Positions 55,301-63,552 of a DNA stretch of 64,000 nucleotides are shown here, one piece after another. Origin of the DNA: JAYEPK01 sp048569615 (GTDB lineage Archaea; Thermoplasmatota; Penumbrarchaeia; Penumbrarchaeales; Penumbrarchaeaceae); NCBI GenBank assembly GCA_048569615.1, contig JBLIRK010000009.1, positions 8,529-72,528 on the forward strand. The letters run 5' to 3'. The notes below the pieces were generated by a model. It was given only the letters and a program-made list of their open reading frames with translations. It was not told the origin of the DNA and made no database searches. Positions within the stretch are counted from its first letter, which is position 1, and every line of letters starts with the position of its first letter. Position numbers and translations under genes: made by a program.

Positions 55301-57185
55301 TCCCGATGAGGATCTGGATCCGGATTCGACCACTGGTTGGATCGGAACGGAAATGGGCGATGTTGATGTCGAGGTTTACAAGGACAAAGGTGCTCCCGAA
55401 GGGGTTTACTCATGGGAGACCAGCAGGTTCGGTGGATCTCCGGCCGGTATAAACCGGTTCAGTTTCAATCTGCAGAAGAACGGGGGGGAATCCTTGATGT
55501 CCGTAACCATGGACATCCGGATGAAGGATGAAATAGGACCCAGATGGAGCAGTCTTGTCGGAAACGGAACGATACCATGGGGATCTGTCACCGAAATGGG
55601 AGCGTTGTATGATCATCCCAGGGGAATGTTCAAGGCGATATCGTGGATCAACGACGAGCTGGTATGGAGTGCGGATTCCGAGATCGCAGGATATCACAGG
55701 ATCTCGAAACCAGTGGATACGTCCCGTTTCACATCCGGGGCAAAGAACATTAGGCTGACCGCCTGGGACGAGGTCGGAAACATCCAGACGCTCGTATACA
55801 GAGCGGTGTTCGATCCCGTGTCCCCCTGGTCGGAGCTCTCCTCCCCCATCCCCGGACAGAAGCTTCCCGATGATTCCCTTCCGGTGAAAGGTATCATCGG
55901 AGATGACGTGGAGGTTGTCTCCTTCGTGATTTCAGTGGAGGATCGGCAATGGGACCTTGCGGATCAAGTTGATGGTGCCGGGACTGTGGATACCGTTATC
56001 GACCTGCTCATGGACCCCGGGGAGCTGAACGTGGAGGTGAACATCACCGACAACGTAGGTCTATGGAACAGCACGAGATTCTCAATAACCGTTCTTCCCC
56101 CTCCCGATGTACTTCCTCCGTCCGTTGAGATCGAATCACCAGATGATGGGGCTGAGATACAAAAGGGTGAGGTGTTACGATTCAGGGGCACCGCCTTTGA
56201 CAGTTCCGGTCTGGATTCACTAGTATTAACGGCAGGCGCCTACCGGGCGGACCTCATTCCGGTTCTGATAGGCAAGACCTTTGCGCTGGATGTCGATACT
56301 TCAACCTGGAGTACGGGTCAAAGGGAAGTTGTGCTCAGGGCCGTGGACAATGCGGGAAATATAGGAACGGACCGATTGGACATAACAATCTTGGACGAGG
56401 AGCCAGCCTTCATTGACAGGGAAAGCCCCGAGATCATCATAATGGACCCTCATCAGGGAGCATCCATTCAGCTTGGATCGTCCTTCATAATTCGAGGTAG
56501 AGTGACCGAGGACAGCGGAGAAGCGGACCTGTTCCTCTCGATTGACCAGGGAGAGTCCTACGTGGACATAACGGACCTCATGGGAGGGGATCTCTCATTT
56601 GAGATAGGGATCGAAACCGGGGATATACTCAACACCTACGATGACATCTCCCCGCAGCTTCTCTTCACCGAAGCCTCGGACCATGACATCATTCTGAGGG
56701 CGGTCGATGGTTCCCGGAGGGAGGATACCTTTGATCTTGCCGTCTCGATCGTGGATGTGACGATCCCCGAGGTCGGATCGGGGAGCGCAGCATACGACGA
56801 AGAATCAGGAGGGATCACCGTAGCCCTTGAGGCGGATGACGACTCCATGGTGGCGGGAATGGAGATCAGAGTAGAGAACGATGATGGGATTGCCGCAAGA
56901 ACCGGCCGGATCCCCTTCGGGGAACTACGGGAGTCTGAAGGAGTCTTCGCTGCGGAATGGAGAGCGGAGGGACCCTTCGAACCTGGCGATTACCAGGTCA
57001 TCGTCGAGGTGGCGGACGCCTGGGGAAACACCGCATTCAAGGAGATGACCGTAAACGTACCAGAGGAAAAAGGGGAGGAGGAGAGCTCATTCCCTCAGCT
57101 CTTGGTGATCGGTCTGATACTGTTGGTCATCATACCTATTGCTCTCTACGGAGCGGTCCGTTTGAAAAGGTTGAAGCCAAGATGA
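52317..57185 (+). CDS. surface transglutaminase-like protein with FG-GAP and Ig-like domains
   Basis: A 1622-aa protein. A signal peptide (LLIIILITAMFPIPAFG) leads to an FG-GAP-like part with the calcium loop GDLDGDGDDDMITA near residue 122. A transglutaminase core follows, with Cys in HNGNCGELQDL (about 651), His in GEDHVWSEFYLGGW (about 681) and Asp in HQWDNYWSD (about 694), the expected catalytic triad. Several Ig/Big-type domains with VEIESPDDGAEI-like openings come next, then a membrane helix (LLVIGLILLVIIPIALYGAV) and a basic end. It may cross-link or hydrolyse surface proteins. GGAG lies before the ATG; ftsZ follows. Confidence 0.82.
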   Translation: MRTGPSLLIIILITAMFPIPAFGNNEYISHTSGSPSRAAGASPVLDELLEVSPGGETRLVLSPEGDHSIEGHIGPVIDPDTMLYQASELLPAWLRGDFIRNMLKTGSAGLYLGVEPKASFGDLDGDGDDDMITAVGDTIFFFKNIGRQGNPVFDSGGFGLYEDGYKAVQTAWVSPTIFDLDGNEFGDVIYGDDDYLLNFLMNPLAPDGPTEQFAVMYVGSSFPPTHLSPTVWYMDTEELIFILGSKSGTVYHWSVEPNVEDGRWGFNMNGAPQRIDSILPSLNMSAPRAWNTLTSEGRTISRSLAVGSAEGATRFFTHSGEPASMDGFESVPGYFANVVSTAPATPAPADLNGDREPDLVIDRGGNFMMAYPNLGFGPEPYWIPDPHLPAFEIENYESAFDDPLEFYYEDSIIEYLEAVIEAPDPRYRDEIGFACAFTPPSQLRDNRLADLLAENVWHIYSRDPHLEYVRLVEHTDGNAYTTAAYRVRVGERIVEMEIPREAYYWGIVHPRVTEEIVAYIDPETGGQTAPENGGRYWREYLWEHADEEYPPGPVYPDEWTGPRAYYPRNSTPPLLKDVLKDVDILWDMQPYEYPRGFDNQGEVNDHPWNLRDHAVEKVSHWVEKTLVINQQESPDSERPNQPVRIAHGHNGNCGELQDLTIAAARSALIPSRGVHLTGEDHVWSEFYLGGWHQWDNYWSDSGGVVANDLNYWWGWGARGGSGVWASDGAGQSFDVGDRYRSPDVRGYLQVNVLDSEFQPVDGARVVVFSHWVMENAVDPGPYQGPLPTIPLPSIWNYTDQDGKAEFMICRQNFHFRVTSDLGTYVSDKFTIDEQIPRSFTVQLQASRPPVQEYQETVSFPESGKGYLLSVEVLDSYQDQRDFTSGVLFRNRMDNCEVKVSLISGNAGERSGMLMEEVCSGDSPLIKAFMDGGRNITVSISDEGSIKTHSRVRIRVFELEGETGSVKDVIPANPEGPGGSGFQLNEFTPLKGWLLYPDEDLDPDSTTGWIGTEMGDVDVEVYKDKGAPEGVYSWETSRFGGSPAGINRFSFNLQKNGGESLMSVTMDIRMKDEIGPRWSSLVGNGTIPWGSVTEMGALYDHPRGMFKAISWINDELVWSADSEIAGYHRISKPVDTSRFTSGAKNIRLTAWDEVGNIQTLVYRAVFDPVSPWSELSSPIPGQKLPDDSLPVKGIIGDDVEVVSFVISVEDRQWDLADQVDGAGTVDTVIDLLMDPGELNVEVNITDNVGLWNSTRFSITVLPPPDVLPPSVEIESPDDGAEIQKGEVLRFRGTAFDSSGLDSLVLTAGAYRADLIPVLIGKTFALDVDTSTWSTGQREVVLRAVDNAGNIGTDRLDITILDEEPAFIDRESPEIIIMDPHQGASIQLGSSFIIRGRVTEDSGEADLFLSIDQGESYVDITDLMGGDLSFEIGIETGDILNTYDDISPQLLFTEASDHDIILRAVDGSRREDTFDLAVSIVDVTIPEVGSGSAAYDEESGGITVALEADDDSMVAGMEIRVENDDGIAARTGRIPFGELRESEGVFAAEWRAEGPFEPGDYQVIVEVADAWGNTAFKEMTVNVPEEKGEEESSFPQLLVIGLILLVIIPIALYGAVRLKRLKPR

Positions 57186-57250
57186 GCCATAAACTAGACA
57201 ATCAACCATAAATATTCACAAAACTTTAAATTCGGAGATTGCCATGATGG

Positions 57251-57279
57251 GTGGGGGGGAAATGCAAATCCCCTACCAC
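57251..57279 (+). promoter_or_regulatory. hairpin in the ftsZ leader
   Basis: GTGG-GGGGG pairs with CCCC-TA-CCAC around a 10-base AAATGCAAAT loop (one G-T pair, one bulged A). It lies 35 bases before the likely ftsZ start and could affect translation or RNA stability. If translation instead began at GTG 57251, this would be coding. Confidence 0.4.
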
Positions 57280-57313
57280 TTCAGAGGGAGCAATTCCCAT
57301 TGGAGGGATGGCC

Positions 57314-58489
57314 GTGGGATTCAAGTCCATAATCAACGAATATATGAATAAATACGACAAGAGGGGTCAACAGTCCGGAAATGTAGAGAGAGAGATTGAG
57401 GTTCAGGAAGCTCCTGTTCAGGTTGACACCAACCCAGAGGATGAAGAGCTCAGAAGGATACTCTCCACTCTAAAGACGAACATCAAGATCATCGGTTGCG
57501 GGGGCGGCGGCTCCAACACCATCAACAGGATAGTGGAAGAGGGGATCATAGGTGCGGATCTTTATGCCATCAATTCCGATGCGCAGCACCTATTAACCAT
57601 ACATGCTCCACACAAGCTGCTGATCGGGAAGAGGACGACAAGGGGGCTCGGAGCGGGTGCCAATCCCAAGATAGGGAAGGAATCGGCGCTTGAAGCCGAA
57701 GAAGAGGTAAGGGCCGCCCTGATGGGTGCCGACATGGTTTTCGTGACCTGCGGCCTCGGCGGAGGAACGGGAACCGGATCCGCCCCGGTCGTTGCTGAAA
57801 TCGCAAAGCAGCTTGGGGCACTCACCATTGCCGTTGTGACGAAACCCTTTGCAGGCGAGGGAGAATCCAGGATGGAGAATGCCGAATGGGGCCTAGCCGA
57901 ACTCGAGGAGAACTCCGACACGGTCATCGTAATACCCAACGACAAGCTCCTGGAACTTGTCCCCAGGCTCCCCCTGAATGCAGCCTTCAAAGTTGCCGAT
58001 GAGATATTGATGAAGGCCATCAAGGGAATCACCGAGATGGTCACAAAGGTGGGTCTCGTGAACCTTGACTTCGCCGATCTGAAGACCATAATGAAGGGAG
58101 GGGGCGTTGCCGTAATTGGCATCGGAGAATCCGACGACGGCAACGAGAAATCCATCAAGGCCGTCGAGGAGGCCATAAACTCCCCGCTCCTTGAATACGA
58201 CATCTCCTCTGCCAACGGCGCGCTGATCTGTGTCACGGGAGGGGAGGATATGACGGTTACCGAGGCCGAGGTAGTGGCGGATTACATAAACGAGAGGATC
58301 AACCGCAACGCTTCCATCATCTGGGGAGCCTACATCGATCCGGAGCTAAGGGGAGCCATCAGGGTAATGCTCGTTCTGGTTGGTGTCACCTCGGAGCAGA
58401 TCTCTGGAAAGTCCGTCGGACGTTTCGGAGAAAAGGAGAGGGGCTATACTAGACGAGAGGACCGTTTCGGCGTCCAGTTCATCAGATGA
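57314..58489 (+). CDS. ftsZ: cell division protein FtsZ
   Basis: About 391 aa from the GTG at 57314, which has GGAGG seven bases upstream; ATG at 57308 is too near that site, and GTG at 57251 would add 21 residues of poor quality. GTP-binding motifs are intact: GCGGGGSNTINRI, the tubulin signature GLGGGTGTGSAPVVAE, and the T7-loop region VGLVNLDFADLKTIM. A short Arg-rich C-terminus (KERGYTRREDRFGVQFI) replaces the bacterial tail. FtsZ forms the ring at the division site. A Cys-rich TPR gene follows after 13 bp, probably in the same transcript. Confidence 0.95.
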   Translation: MGFKSIINEYMNKYDKRGQQSGNVEREIEVQEAPVQVDTNPEDEELRRILSTLKTNIKIIGCGGGGSNTINRIVEEGIIGADLYAINSDAQHLLTIHAPHKLLIGKRTTRGLGAGANPKIGKESALEAEEEVRAALMGADMVFVTCGLGGGTGTGSAPVVAEIAKQLGALTIAVVTKPFAGEGESRMENAEWGLAELEENSDTVIVIPNDKLLELVPRLPLNAAFKVADEILMKAIKGITEMVTKVGLVNLDFADLKTIMKGGGVAVIGIGESDDGNEKSIKAVEEAINSPLLEYDISSANGALICVTGGEDMTVTEAEVVADYINERINRNASIIWGAYIDPELRGAIRVMLVLVGVTSEQISGKSVGRFGEKERGYTRREDRFGVQFIR

Positions 58490-58502
58490 AGGGTGATATC
58501 TC

Positions 58503-59141
58503 ATGCTAAAATGTCCCCGGTGCGGGGAGGAGAACAAGGACAGAGAATTGTACTGCGCAGGCTGCCAGACAAGACTGCCATCCATTTCTGCCTTGAGATC
58601 GACGATTAGGTCCGGACTGGAATTCCTTGACAGCAAGGACTACAGAAAGGCTCTTGACAAGTTCACCGATGTTGTCCGCCAGAACCCGGGCGACCTGGAT
58701 GCCTGGTTCCTCATGGCGGCCACCAAGATCAAAATGGGCAAGGGAACCGAAGCCTGGGACGATCTTGCTGAGGTCGGATTGGCAGAGGAGACCGGAAGGT
58801 GCTCCCACTGCCGGGGCACGGGAAAATGCAGGGAGTGCGGCGGAACCGGAATATGCATCATGTGCAGGGGAACCAAGAAATGCTCCTACTGCGGCGGCCA
58901 GGGGATCTGCCCGACCTGCAGGGGGCAGAAGTCCGACGACTGCAACCACTGCAAAGGCACCGGTGAGTGCATCAGGTGCAAGGGTAGCAAGGAATGCAAT
59001 TACTGCAACGGCTACGGACACTGCTCACACTGCAAGGGCACGGGCAGCTGCTCCTTCTGCGGCGGAACTGGCACAGGACACAACCTCCTTCTCACCAATG
59101 TCTCGAGGGAGTTCCACGAGCTAAAGGAATGGTTCACATAG
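58503..59141 (+). CDS. TPR protein with N-terminal zinc ribbon and ten CxxC pairs, downstream of ftsZ
   Basis: A 212-aa protein. A zinc ribbon (LKCPRCGEENKD, LYCAGCQ) opens it, a TPR-like helical pair follows (residues 30-85; FLDSKDYRKALDKFTDVVRQ), and residues 98-190 hold ten CxxC pairs with GTG/GGTG spacers, like an enlarged DnaJ zinc-finger region (RCSHCRGTGKCRECGGTG). The C-terminus is short and helical. No J-domain is present. GGTGAT lies before the ATG, 13 bp after ftsZ. The zinc fingers suggest protein binding or chaperone-type work, perhaps with FtsZ; this is inference. Confidence 0.8.
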   Translation: MLKCPRCGEENKDRELYCAGCQTRLPSISALRSTIRSGLEFLDSKDYRKALDKFTDVVRQNPGDLDAWFLMAATKIKMGKGTEAWDDLAEVGLAEETGRCSHCRGTGKCRECGGTGICIMCRGTKKCSYCGGQGICPTCRGQKSDDCNHCKGTGECIRCKGSKECNYCNGYGHCSHCKGTGSCSFCGGTGTGHNLLLTNVSREFHELKEWFT

Positions 59142-59174
59142 ATTCAAAAGGATCTCAAGCATCCTTCATCTTTT

Positions 59175-59567
59175 TCAGATCGAGATGGACCTTCCGTATT
59201 TCAGCCATCTCTTCATGTCACCGTGTTTGTCCTCGTCGATCTCCATTGACCTTCGGTCGATCAGATAGATGGCCCTCTTTATCGCAATCCCTTCCTCGAA
59301 AAGGGCCTCAGCCTCCTCCTTCCGGAGCGGGTCCGTCCTGAGGTCCTCCTTGATCTCATTGAAGCGATCCACGAGCATGGGGCGAGCTTTATCCCTAAAG
59401 GTCCGGTCCTTTGAAGCCCTCTCTATGATCTCCTCCACATTGGACCATTCTCCGCCGAAAAGTATGAAATTCAACCTGCGCTCACCTATGAATGACATCG
59501 GGCGCTCCAGCTTGGCCAGGATCTCTGTGCAGTACTCCCTTGATGAGGTCCGGCAGTCGCCTTCCAT
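59175..59567 (-). CDS. unrecognised 130-aa helical protein
   Basis: No family is recognised. It is predicted to be soluble and mostly helical, with two cysteines near the start (GDCRTSSREYC) and many charged residues (EEIIERASKDRTFRDKARPM). It is convergent with the TPR/zinc-finger gene (33 bp apart) and faces away from tRNA-Phe. The steady codon use and the lack of any competing frame support a real gene. Confidence 0.6.
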   Translation of the reverse strand: MEGDCRTSSREYCTEILAKLERPMSFIGERRLNFILFGGEWSNVEEIIERASKDRTFRDKARPMLVDRFNEIKEDLRTDPLRKEEAEALFEEGIAIKRAIYLIDRRSMEIDEDKHGDMKRWLKYGRSISI

Positions 59568-59670
59568 ACTCCATACCTCTTCTCGGATTGTGTCCTTGGT
59601 TCATAAGGATTGGGATAAGTAAGTATAAACTTTTATAGTGGGAGCAAATATCCCGTTTTGCCAACGTGCA

Positions 59671-59743
59671 GCGGTGGTAGCTCAGTTGGGAGAGCGTCTG
59701 ACTGAAGATCAGAAGGCCGGGTGTTCAAGTCACTCCCACCGCA
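59671..59743 (+). tRNA. tRNA-Phe (anticodon GAA)
   Basis: A 73-nt cloverleaf: acceptor GCGGTGG pairs with CCACCGC, discriminator A743; anticodon stem TCTGA/TCAGA around CTGAAGA with anticodon GAA; T-arm GGGTG-TTCAAGT-CACTC with one G-T pair. CCA is not encoded. A TATA-like TATAAACTTTTA lies about 40 bp upstream. Confidence 0.95.
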
Positions 59744-59779
59744 CTTCACACTCAACAGGAAAAAAAAGGAGTTGCGAAG

Positions 59780-59947
59780 ATGGGAGACACGCTTTACGAC
59801 ATCGAGGTATTCCAGGGGACAAGCTATTTTCTGGCAAAGATCATAGCGCACGAATCCAAGGAGAAGCCCATCAGGGAGTACAAGACAAATACCCTGGAGG
59901 AGCTTCTGGAGAACATCGCAAAGGACATTCTCGAAGAGAACGAGTGA
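59780..59947 (+). CDS. small 55-aa protein after tRNA-Phe
   Basis: ATG at 59780 with GGAG eight bases upstream opens a 55-codon frame ending in TGA at 59945-59947. The product begins MGDTLYDIEVFQGTSYFLAK and ends LLENIAKDILEENE: a short strand region followed by an acidic helix, with no membrane segment. It lies 36 bp after the tRNA and could share its transcript; it is convergent with the next gene by 1 bp. No family is recognised. The good ribosome site and clean codon use support expression. Confidence 0.65.
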   Translation: MGDTLYDIEVFQGTSYFLAKIIAHESKEKPIREYKTNTLEELLENIAKDILEENE

Positions 59948-59948
59948 A

Positions 59949-62024
59949 CTATCCTTTCCCCATCCAGTCCCTTATCCTCTGCTTCTGCCTTGCCGATAGA
60001 TAGTATTCTATGCTGCCCGAGGACATCCTCTGGGACAGTGCTCCCTTGAGAATTAGGAGCGAAGTCTCCCTAGCGAGTTTGGAATATGAGAGCCCGGTTT
60101 CCTCCATCAGCTCTGATTCGGACATCTTCCTCCTCTCCAGCAGGGCTTTCGCGATCCTTATCTGATACCTGTTCATGACCAGAGGTCCGTCAACAAAGGA
60201 GCCCACGGTGGGCAGGAATCTGACATGGAGTCCGTCCGGAACGGACCTGATATGTCCCTCGGCCTCCAGCTTGACCAGGGTTGTGATGAGGTCCTTTCTG
60301 GATATGGAGATGGAATCAGCCAGCTCCTTCAATCTGATCGTAGGTCTGTCCTGGATCTCCGAGAGCACCACTTCATCCTGGGGCTCCCCGTTCTTGTGCA
60401 CGACCGTTTGAATGGCATAGGATGTCTTCTCGACGAGGAGAAGGGCCGCTCCCATCATCAATAGAAAAACGATGACTGCGAAAAATAGCAGCAACCAGGG
60501 GAAACCGCCGTTCCCTCCGTTTCCCGCTTCCGGCGCCTGGGGCTTTTCGACCTCGATGGACATTCCGGATTCACCGAAGAAGAATTCCGTATTGTTGGTG
60601 AGCAGGGTGCAATAGATCAGGAGTGTGCCGTTGAGCCCCGAGATATCGAACTCGAACTCCCCGTTGGCGGCCCCTTCGATATTCTGGGATACCCTATTTC
60701 GTTTATCGTTCTCCTCAATGATCAATACCTGGGTCTGGTCCGGAAGAAGACTGCCAGGAGATGATGTGATATTCATCACAACCCATTCATGGTCGATGTG
60801 GACGATTCGGAAATCCAAGGTGGGGTCCCTGAAGGAGGAATTGCTCACAACGTAGAACGTCCAGTTGTAGCTCCATTTGATGCCCATTCCGAACTTTTCG
60901 TTCCTGAACCTCACTTCGACCTCATACTTACCGGTATCCCGGTTCCAGGGCCTCCCTGCGAACCTTCCAGTTGAATTGAAGGTAAGACCGTTGTGCATGG
61001 TGACGAAGAACGGGATCGACCGGTTGAAAGAATAGACGGTCCATGGGGGGTCCTCCTCGTCCACCTCGATATCGATGAAGAAGGGCTCTCCGGCCACAAG
61101 GACCTCCGGGAATTCGGAGAGCAGCTTGACCGGGGCATCGAGGATGTCCACATTATGGTCCAGGGTCTCGGACTCCCCCCGGCCGTCCTCGATCCTGATG
61201 CTGAATGTCACGGTACCCCAGACGTTCTCCGGATGCCAGAACACGATACCGCTCTCGGGATCGATCGACGCGTTCTCCGGGCCGAAGGTTAGTGAATAAG
61301 CAGTAAGTCCGTCACCCTCGTCCGGGCTGTCGAAATCAAGCTCCAGCGGTTCATATTCCTTTGCGGTACTGATCGAGGGGGGGATCAGGAGCGGGGGTTC
61401 GTTCACCACCGTTATGTTCCATACGGTCCAGGCTATGCCCCCGCTCATATCGTCAAGTGTAAGATTGAAGGTCCAGTTCCCCACATGCAGGTTGCCCGGG
61501 ATTCCGGAAACGGTGCCGTTCCTGCCCACGGATGCCCAGCCGCCCTCAACGGGGCCTTCCATATCGAGCGTCAGGTTCCATTTCTGACCATCCTCGAGCG
61601 GGTCGAATTTGGAGATGTACAGGGTGCGCTCCCAGGCCATTGGAGCCACCGATATCTCGATCAACCTCGGAGGTGTGTTGTTTACCTGGACGGATATGTT
61701 CACGGAGGCATTGCCGTCCAAGGTGGAGATGTTGACGGTGAAGTTGTCATACCCCACATCGTCGTTCCCCGGAATACCTGAAATGGTCCCATTGTCATAG
61801 GACAGCCATGACGGAAGGGAGATGTAATCGAATGTTATGTTGTCACCGTCGGGATCAACCGCCGCTATGGTATGCTCGAACGGTTCGTCCTCAACGGCCG
61901 TAAGATTGAATTCCTGGGCCGGAAAGTAGGGGGAACTGCCGTCTTCCCTGGTCCGCTCACCTTCTGAAAATACCGGAGCGAGAAGGAGCAGTATAGTGAT
62001 AACGGCCGCTGTGCCTTTCCTCAT
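59949..62024 (-). CDS. transmembrane winged-helix protein with cadherin-like exterior domains
   Basis: A 691-aa protein. A signal peptide (TAAVITILLLLAPVFS) is followed by dystroglycan/cadherin-like repeats (about residues 35-310; DPDGDNITFDYISLPSW, GTISGIPGNDDVGYDNFTVN) and further beta domains. A membrane helix (WLLLFFAVIVFLLMMGAALL) lies near residues 516-537. The cytoplasmic part (about 150 residues) has two winged-helix-like units: IRLKELADSISISRKDLITT with LEAEGHIRSV, and KMSESELMEETGLSYSKLAR. It thus looks like a one-protein sensor-regulator that holds its DNA-binding part at the membrane. Target and signal are unknown. Confidence 0.78.
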   Translation of the reverse strand: MRKGTAAVITILLLLAPVFSEGERTREDGSSPYFPAQEFNLTAVEDEPFEHTIAAVDPDGDNITFDYISLPSWLSYDNGTISGIPGNDDVGYDNFTVNISTLDGNASVNISVQVNNTPPRLIEISVAPMAWERTLYISKFDPLEDGQKWNLTLDMEGPVEGGWASVGRNGTVSGIPGNLHVGNWTFNLTLDDMSGGIAWTVWNITVVNEPPLLIPPSISTAKEYEPLELDFDSPDEGDGLTAYSLTFGPENASIDPESGIVFWHPENVWGTVTFSIRIEDGRGESETLDHNVDILDAPVKLLSEFPEVLVAGEPFFIDIEVDEEDPPWTVYSFNRSIPFFVTMHNGLTFNSTGRFAGRPWNRDTGKYEVEVRFRNEKFGMGIKWSYNWTFYVVSNSSFRDPTLDFRIVHIDHEWVVMNITSSPGSLLPDQTQVLIIEENDKRNRVSQNIEGAANGEFEFDISGLNGTLLIYCTLLTNNTEFFFGESGMSIEVEKPQAPEAGNGGNGGFPWLLLFFAVIVFLLMMGAALLLVEKTSYAIQTVVHKNGEPQDEVVLSEIQDRPTIRLKELADSISISRKDLITTLVKLEAEGHIRSVPDGLHVRFLPTVGSFVDGPLVMNRYQIRIAKALLERRKMSESELMEETGLSYSKLARETSLLILKGALSQRMSSGSIEYYLSARQKQRIRDWMGKG

Positions 62025-62120
62025 GGACCCACCCTTTCACGGGACAATGTCCAGAATATCGAATTCAAGCTATATAATTTCGGAACGGGAAGGGCGGGAA
62101 AGGCTGTCCCATTCCCAAGT

Positions 62121-63296
62121 TTACTCCAGAAGCTTTTCCAGTTCCTCCTCACCCAGGTCCGGGTACTTCTCCTTCAGGATCTTCGAAAGGGCGTCGTGGT
62201 ATTCCCGCAGGACCTCTCCCTTTCCCATGCTCTTCCTTCTGAGCCGCAACCATCTGGTATTGAGAGGGCCCTTGTAGCTCTCGTTCACCTGCTCGAAGAT
62301 GTTCTCATTGTAGAGGGACAGCAGGAACTTCGTGATCTTCTTCTTGCTTATCCTCTTCCTTCCGTCGTATATGAGATCGGTCATCTCGTTGATGCTCGGG
62401 TTATCGTGCCTGGTAATGATATCAATAAATTTTCCGGCAACGAAGTCCCTCTTCTTCGGGTCTTCTATATATCCCCATTTCTTCAGCAGTGTGGAGGCTT
62501 CCTCCATCAGGTCCTTCTCATCCCGGTCAACCGATGCCCGCTCTATGAAATAGGCGATGTAGGAGCTTCTGTTCTCCGGGTCCTCCTTGATGTCCACTAT
62601 GTCCCCCTGGAAGGATTCCATGAAGGATTTGAAGGAGCTGAAACCGCATTTCTCCTCGGAGAAAGAGGGATCAAGACGCTTGAGATCCATCTTCAATTGC
62701 GATAGGAGCACCCCCATCTCCTCGGCCTGCAGGTTCCTGGAATATCGGAGCAGAAGCTCCCTTGCGTGCTTCCTCTCCATCTCCGGGTCGTTCTCCATCG
62801 AGATATCCTCCTCGGGGCGCCCCATGAAGCTCTCAAGGGATTTGTAATCGTTACAGACCTTTTTCACGACATGTCCAACGGAGGAATCGAAACCTATTAT
62901 CAAAACCCTTTTTCCCCTCTTCCTTATGGATTGGATCAGGGGGATGAAATCCGAATCCCCGGATCCGATGATGTAGGTGGAGATGGTATCGTAAAGTTCC
63001 ATGTGCTCCATGAGATCGATGGCCAACTTCACATCCGAGCCGTTCTTTCCCTGGACCGTTGTCTCGGGGAGATGAGTGAGCTCGAAACCGTTGTTGCTGA
63101 GGTCCGACTGGTACTGGGAGAACAGGGGATTGGACCAGTTAGCATAGGCCCTCTTGACCAGTACATTTCCCAGAGTGTTTATAAAATCGATGACCGGTGT
63201 CAGTTTCAAGGGCTTCTCCCGGGATGGATAGACCCTATCGGCGGATACCGCAAGGTTCTCGAAATCGAGAAAGACGCCTATGGTTTCCTCTGTCAT
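62121..63296 (-). CDS. NYN-domain protein with LOTUS/OST-HTH domain
   Basis: A 391-aa protein. The N-terminal NYN (PIN-like) nuclease domain shows GVFLDFENLAV, NGSDVKLAIDLMEHM and YIIGSGDSDFIPLIQSIRKR, with the acidic metal-binding residues in place. A LOTUS/OST-HTH-like domain follows (about 175-255; LLSQLKMDLKRLDPSFSEEK CGFSSFKSFM), then a helical C-terminal third. NYN domains cleave RNA and LOTUS domains bind RNA or helicases, so a role in RNA processing or decay is likely. It reads out from an AT-rich region that also holds the initiator tRNA. Confidence 0.82.
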   Translation of the reverse strand: MTEETIGVFLDFENLAVSADRVYPSREKPLKLTPVIDFINTLGNVLVKRAYANWSNPLFSQYQSDLSNNGFELTHLPETTVQGKNGSDVKLAIDLMEHMELYDTISTYIIGSGDSDFIPLIQSIRKRGKRVLIIGFDSSVGHVVKKVCNDYKSLESFMGRPEEDISMENDPEMERKHARELLLRYSRNLQAEEMGVLLSQLKMDLKRLDPSFSEEKCGFSSFKSFMESFQGDIVDIKEDPENRSSYIAYFIERASVDRDEKDLMEEASTLLKKWGYIEDPKKRDFVAGKFIDIITRHDNPSINEMTDLIYDGRKRISKKKITKFLLSLYNENIFEQVNESYKGPLNTRWLRLRRKSMGKGEVLREYHDALSKILKEKYPDLGEEELEKLLE

Positions 63297-63552
63297 GCAA
63301 ATACCAACGGCTCACCCATACTGTTCTTAAATGATAATCATTTCTTAAGCACCCATGTGAACCGAGTCAATTACAATTTGCTTATTGGTTCAAACTATTC
63401 CCTTAAAAGAAATGAAAAAATATCTTAACTTCCTCTTGTCAATTTTTTTCCGTTTCGGAAGTTCGAGGCCCAGCATAATTAGATCGTCAATTATAAAACT
63501 CATTATGCGGGCCATTTTTTAAGAATATGTTTAGTAATGGTATCTTAAAAAA
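63297..63552. other. AT-rich region between the NYN gene and initiator tRNA
   Basis: A 256-bp region with no gene seen. It holds an imperfect dyad (63326-63349, centred on ATGATAATCAT) 30 bp before the NYN gene, and the 13-bp inverted repeat at the tRNA end. Confidence 0.45.

Noticed and set aside
57562..58236. 224-aa minus-strand frame
   Set aside because: It lies wholly within ftsZ on the opposite strand, and its composition is that of an antisense shadow.
58506..59021. 171-aa Ala-rich minus-strand frame
   Set aside because: Antisense of the CxxC-rich gene; its Ala-rich composition comes from the Gly/Cys codons of the true gene.
63326..63349. dyad CTTAAATGAT-A-ATCATTTCTTAAG before the NYN gene
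   Set aside because: The outer arms match only with an inserted base group; kept as a note, not as a called operator.
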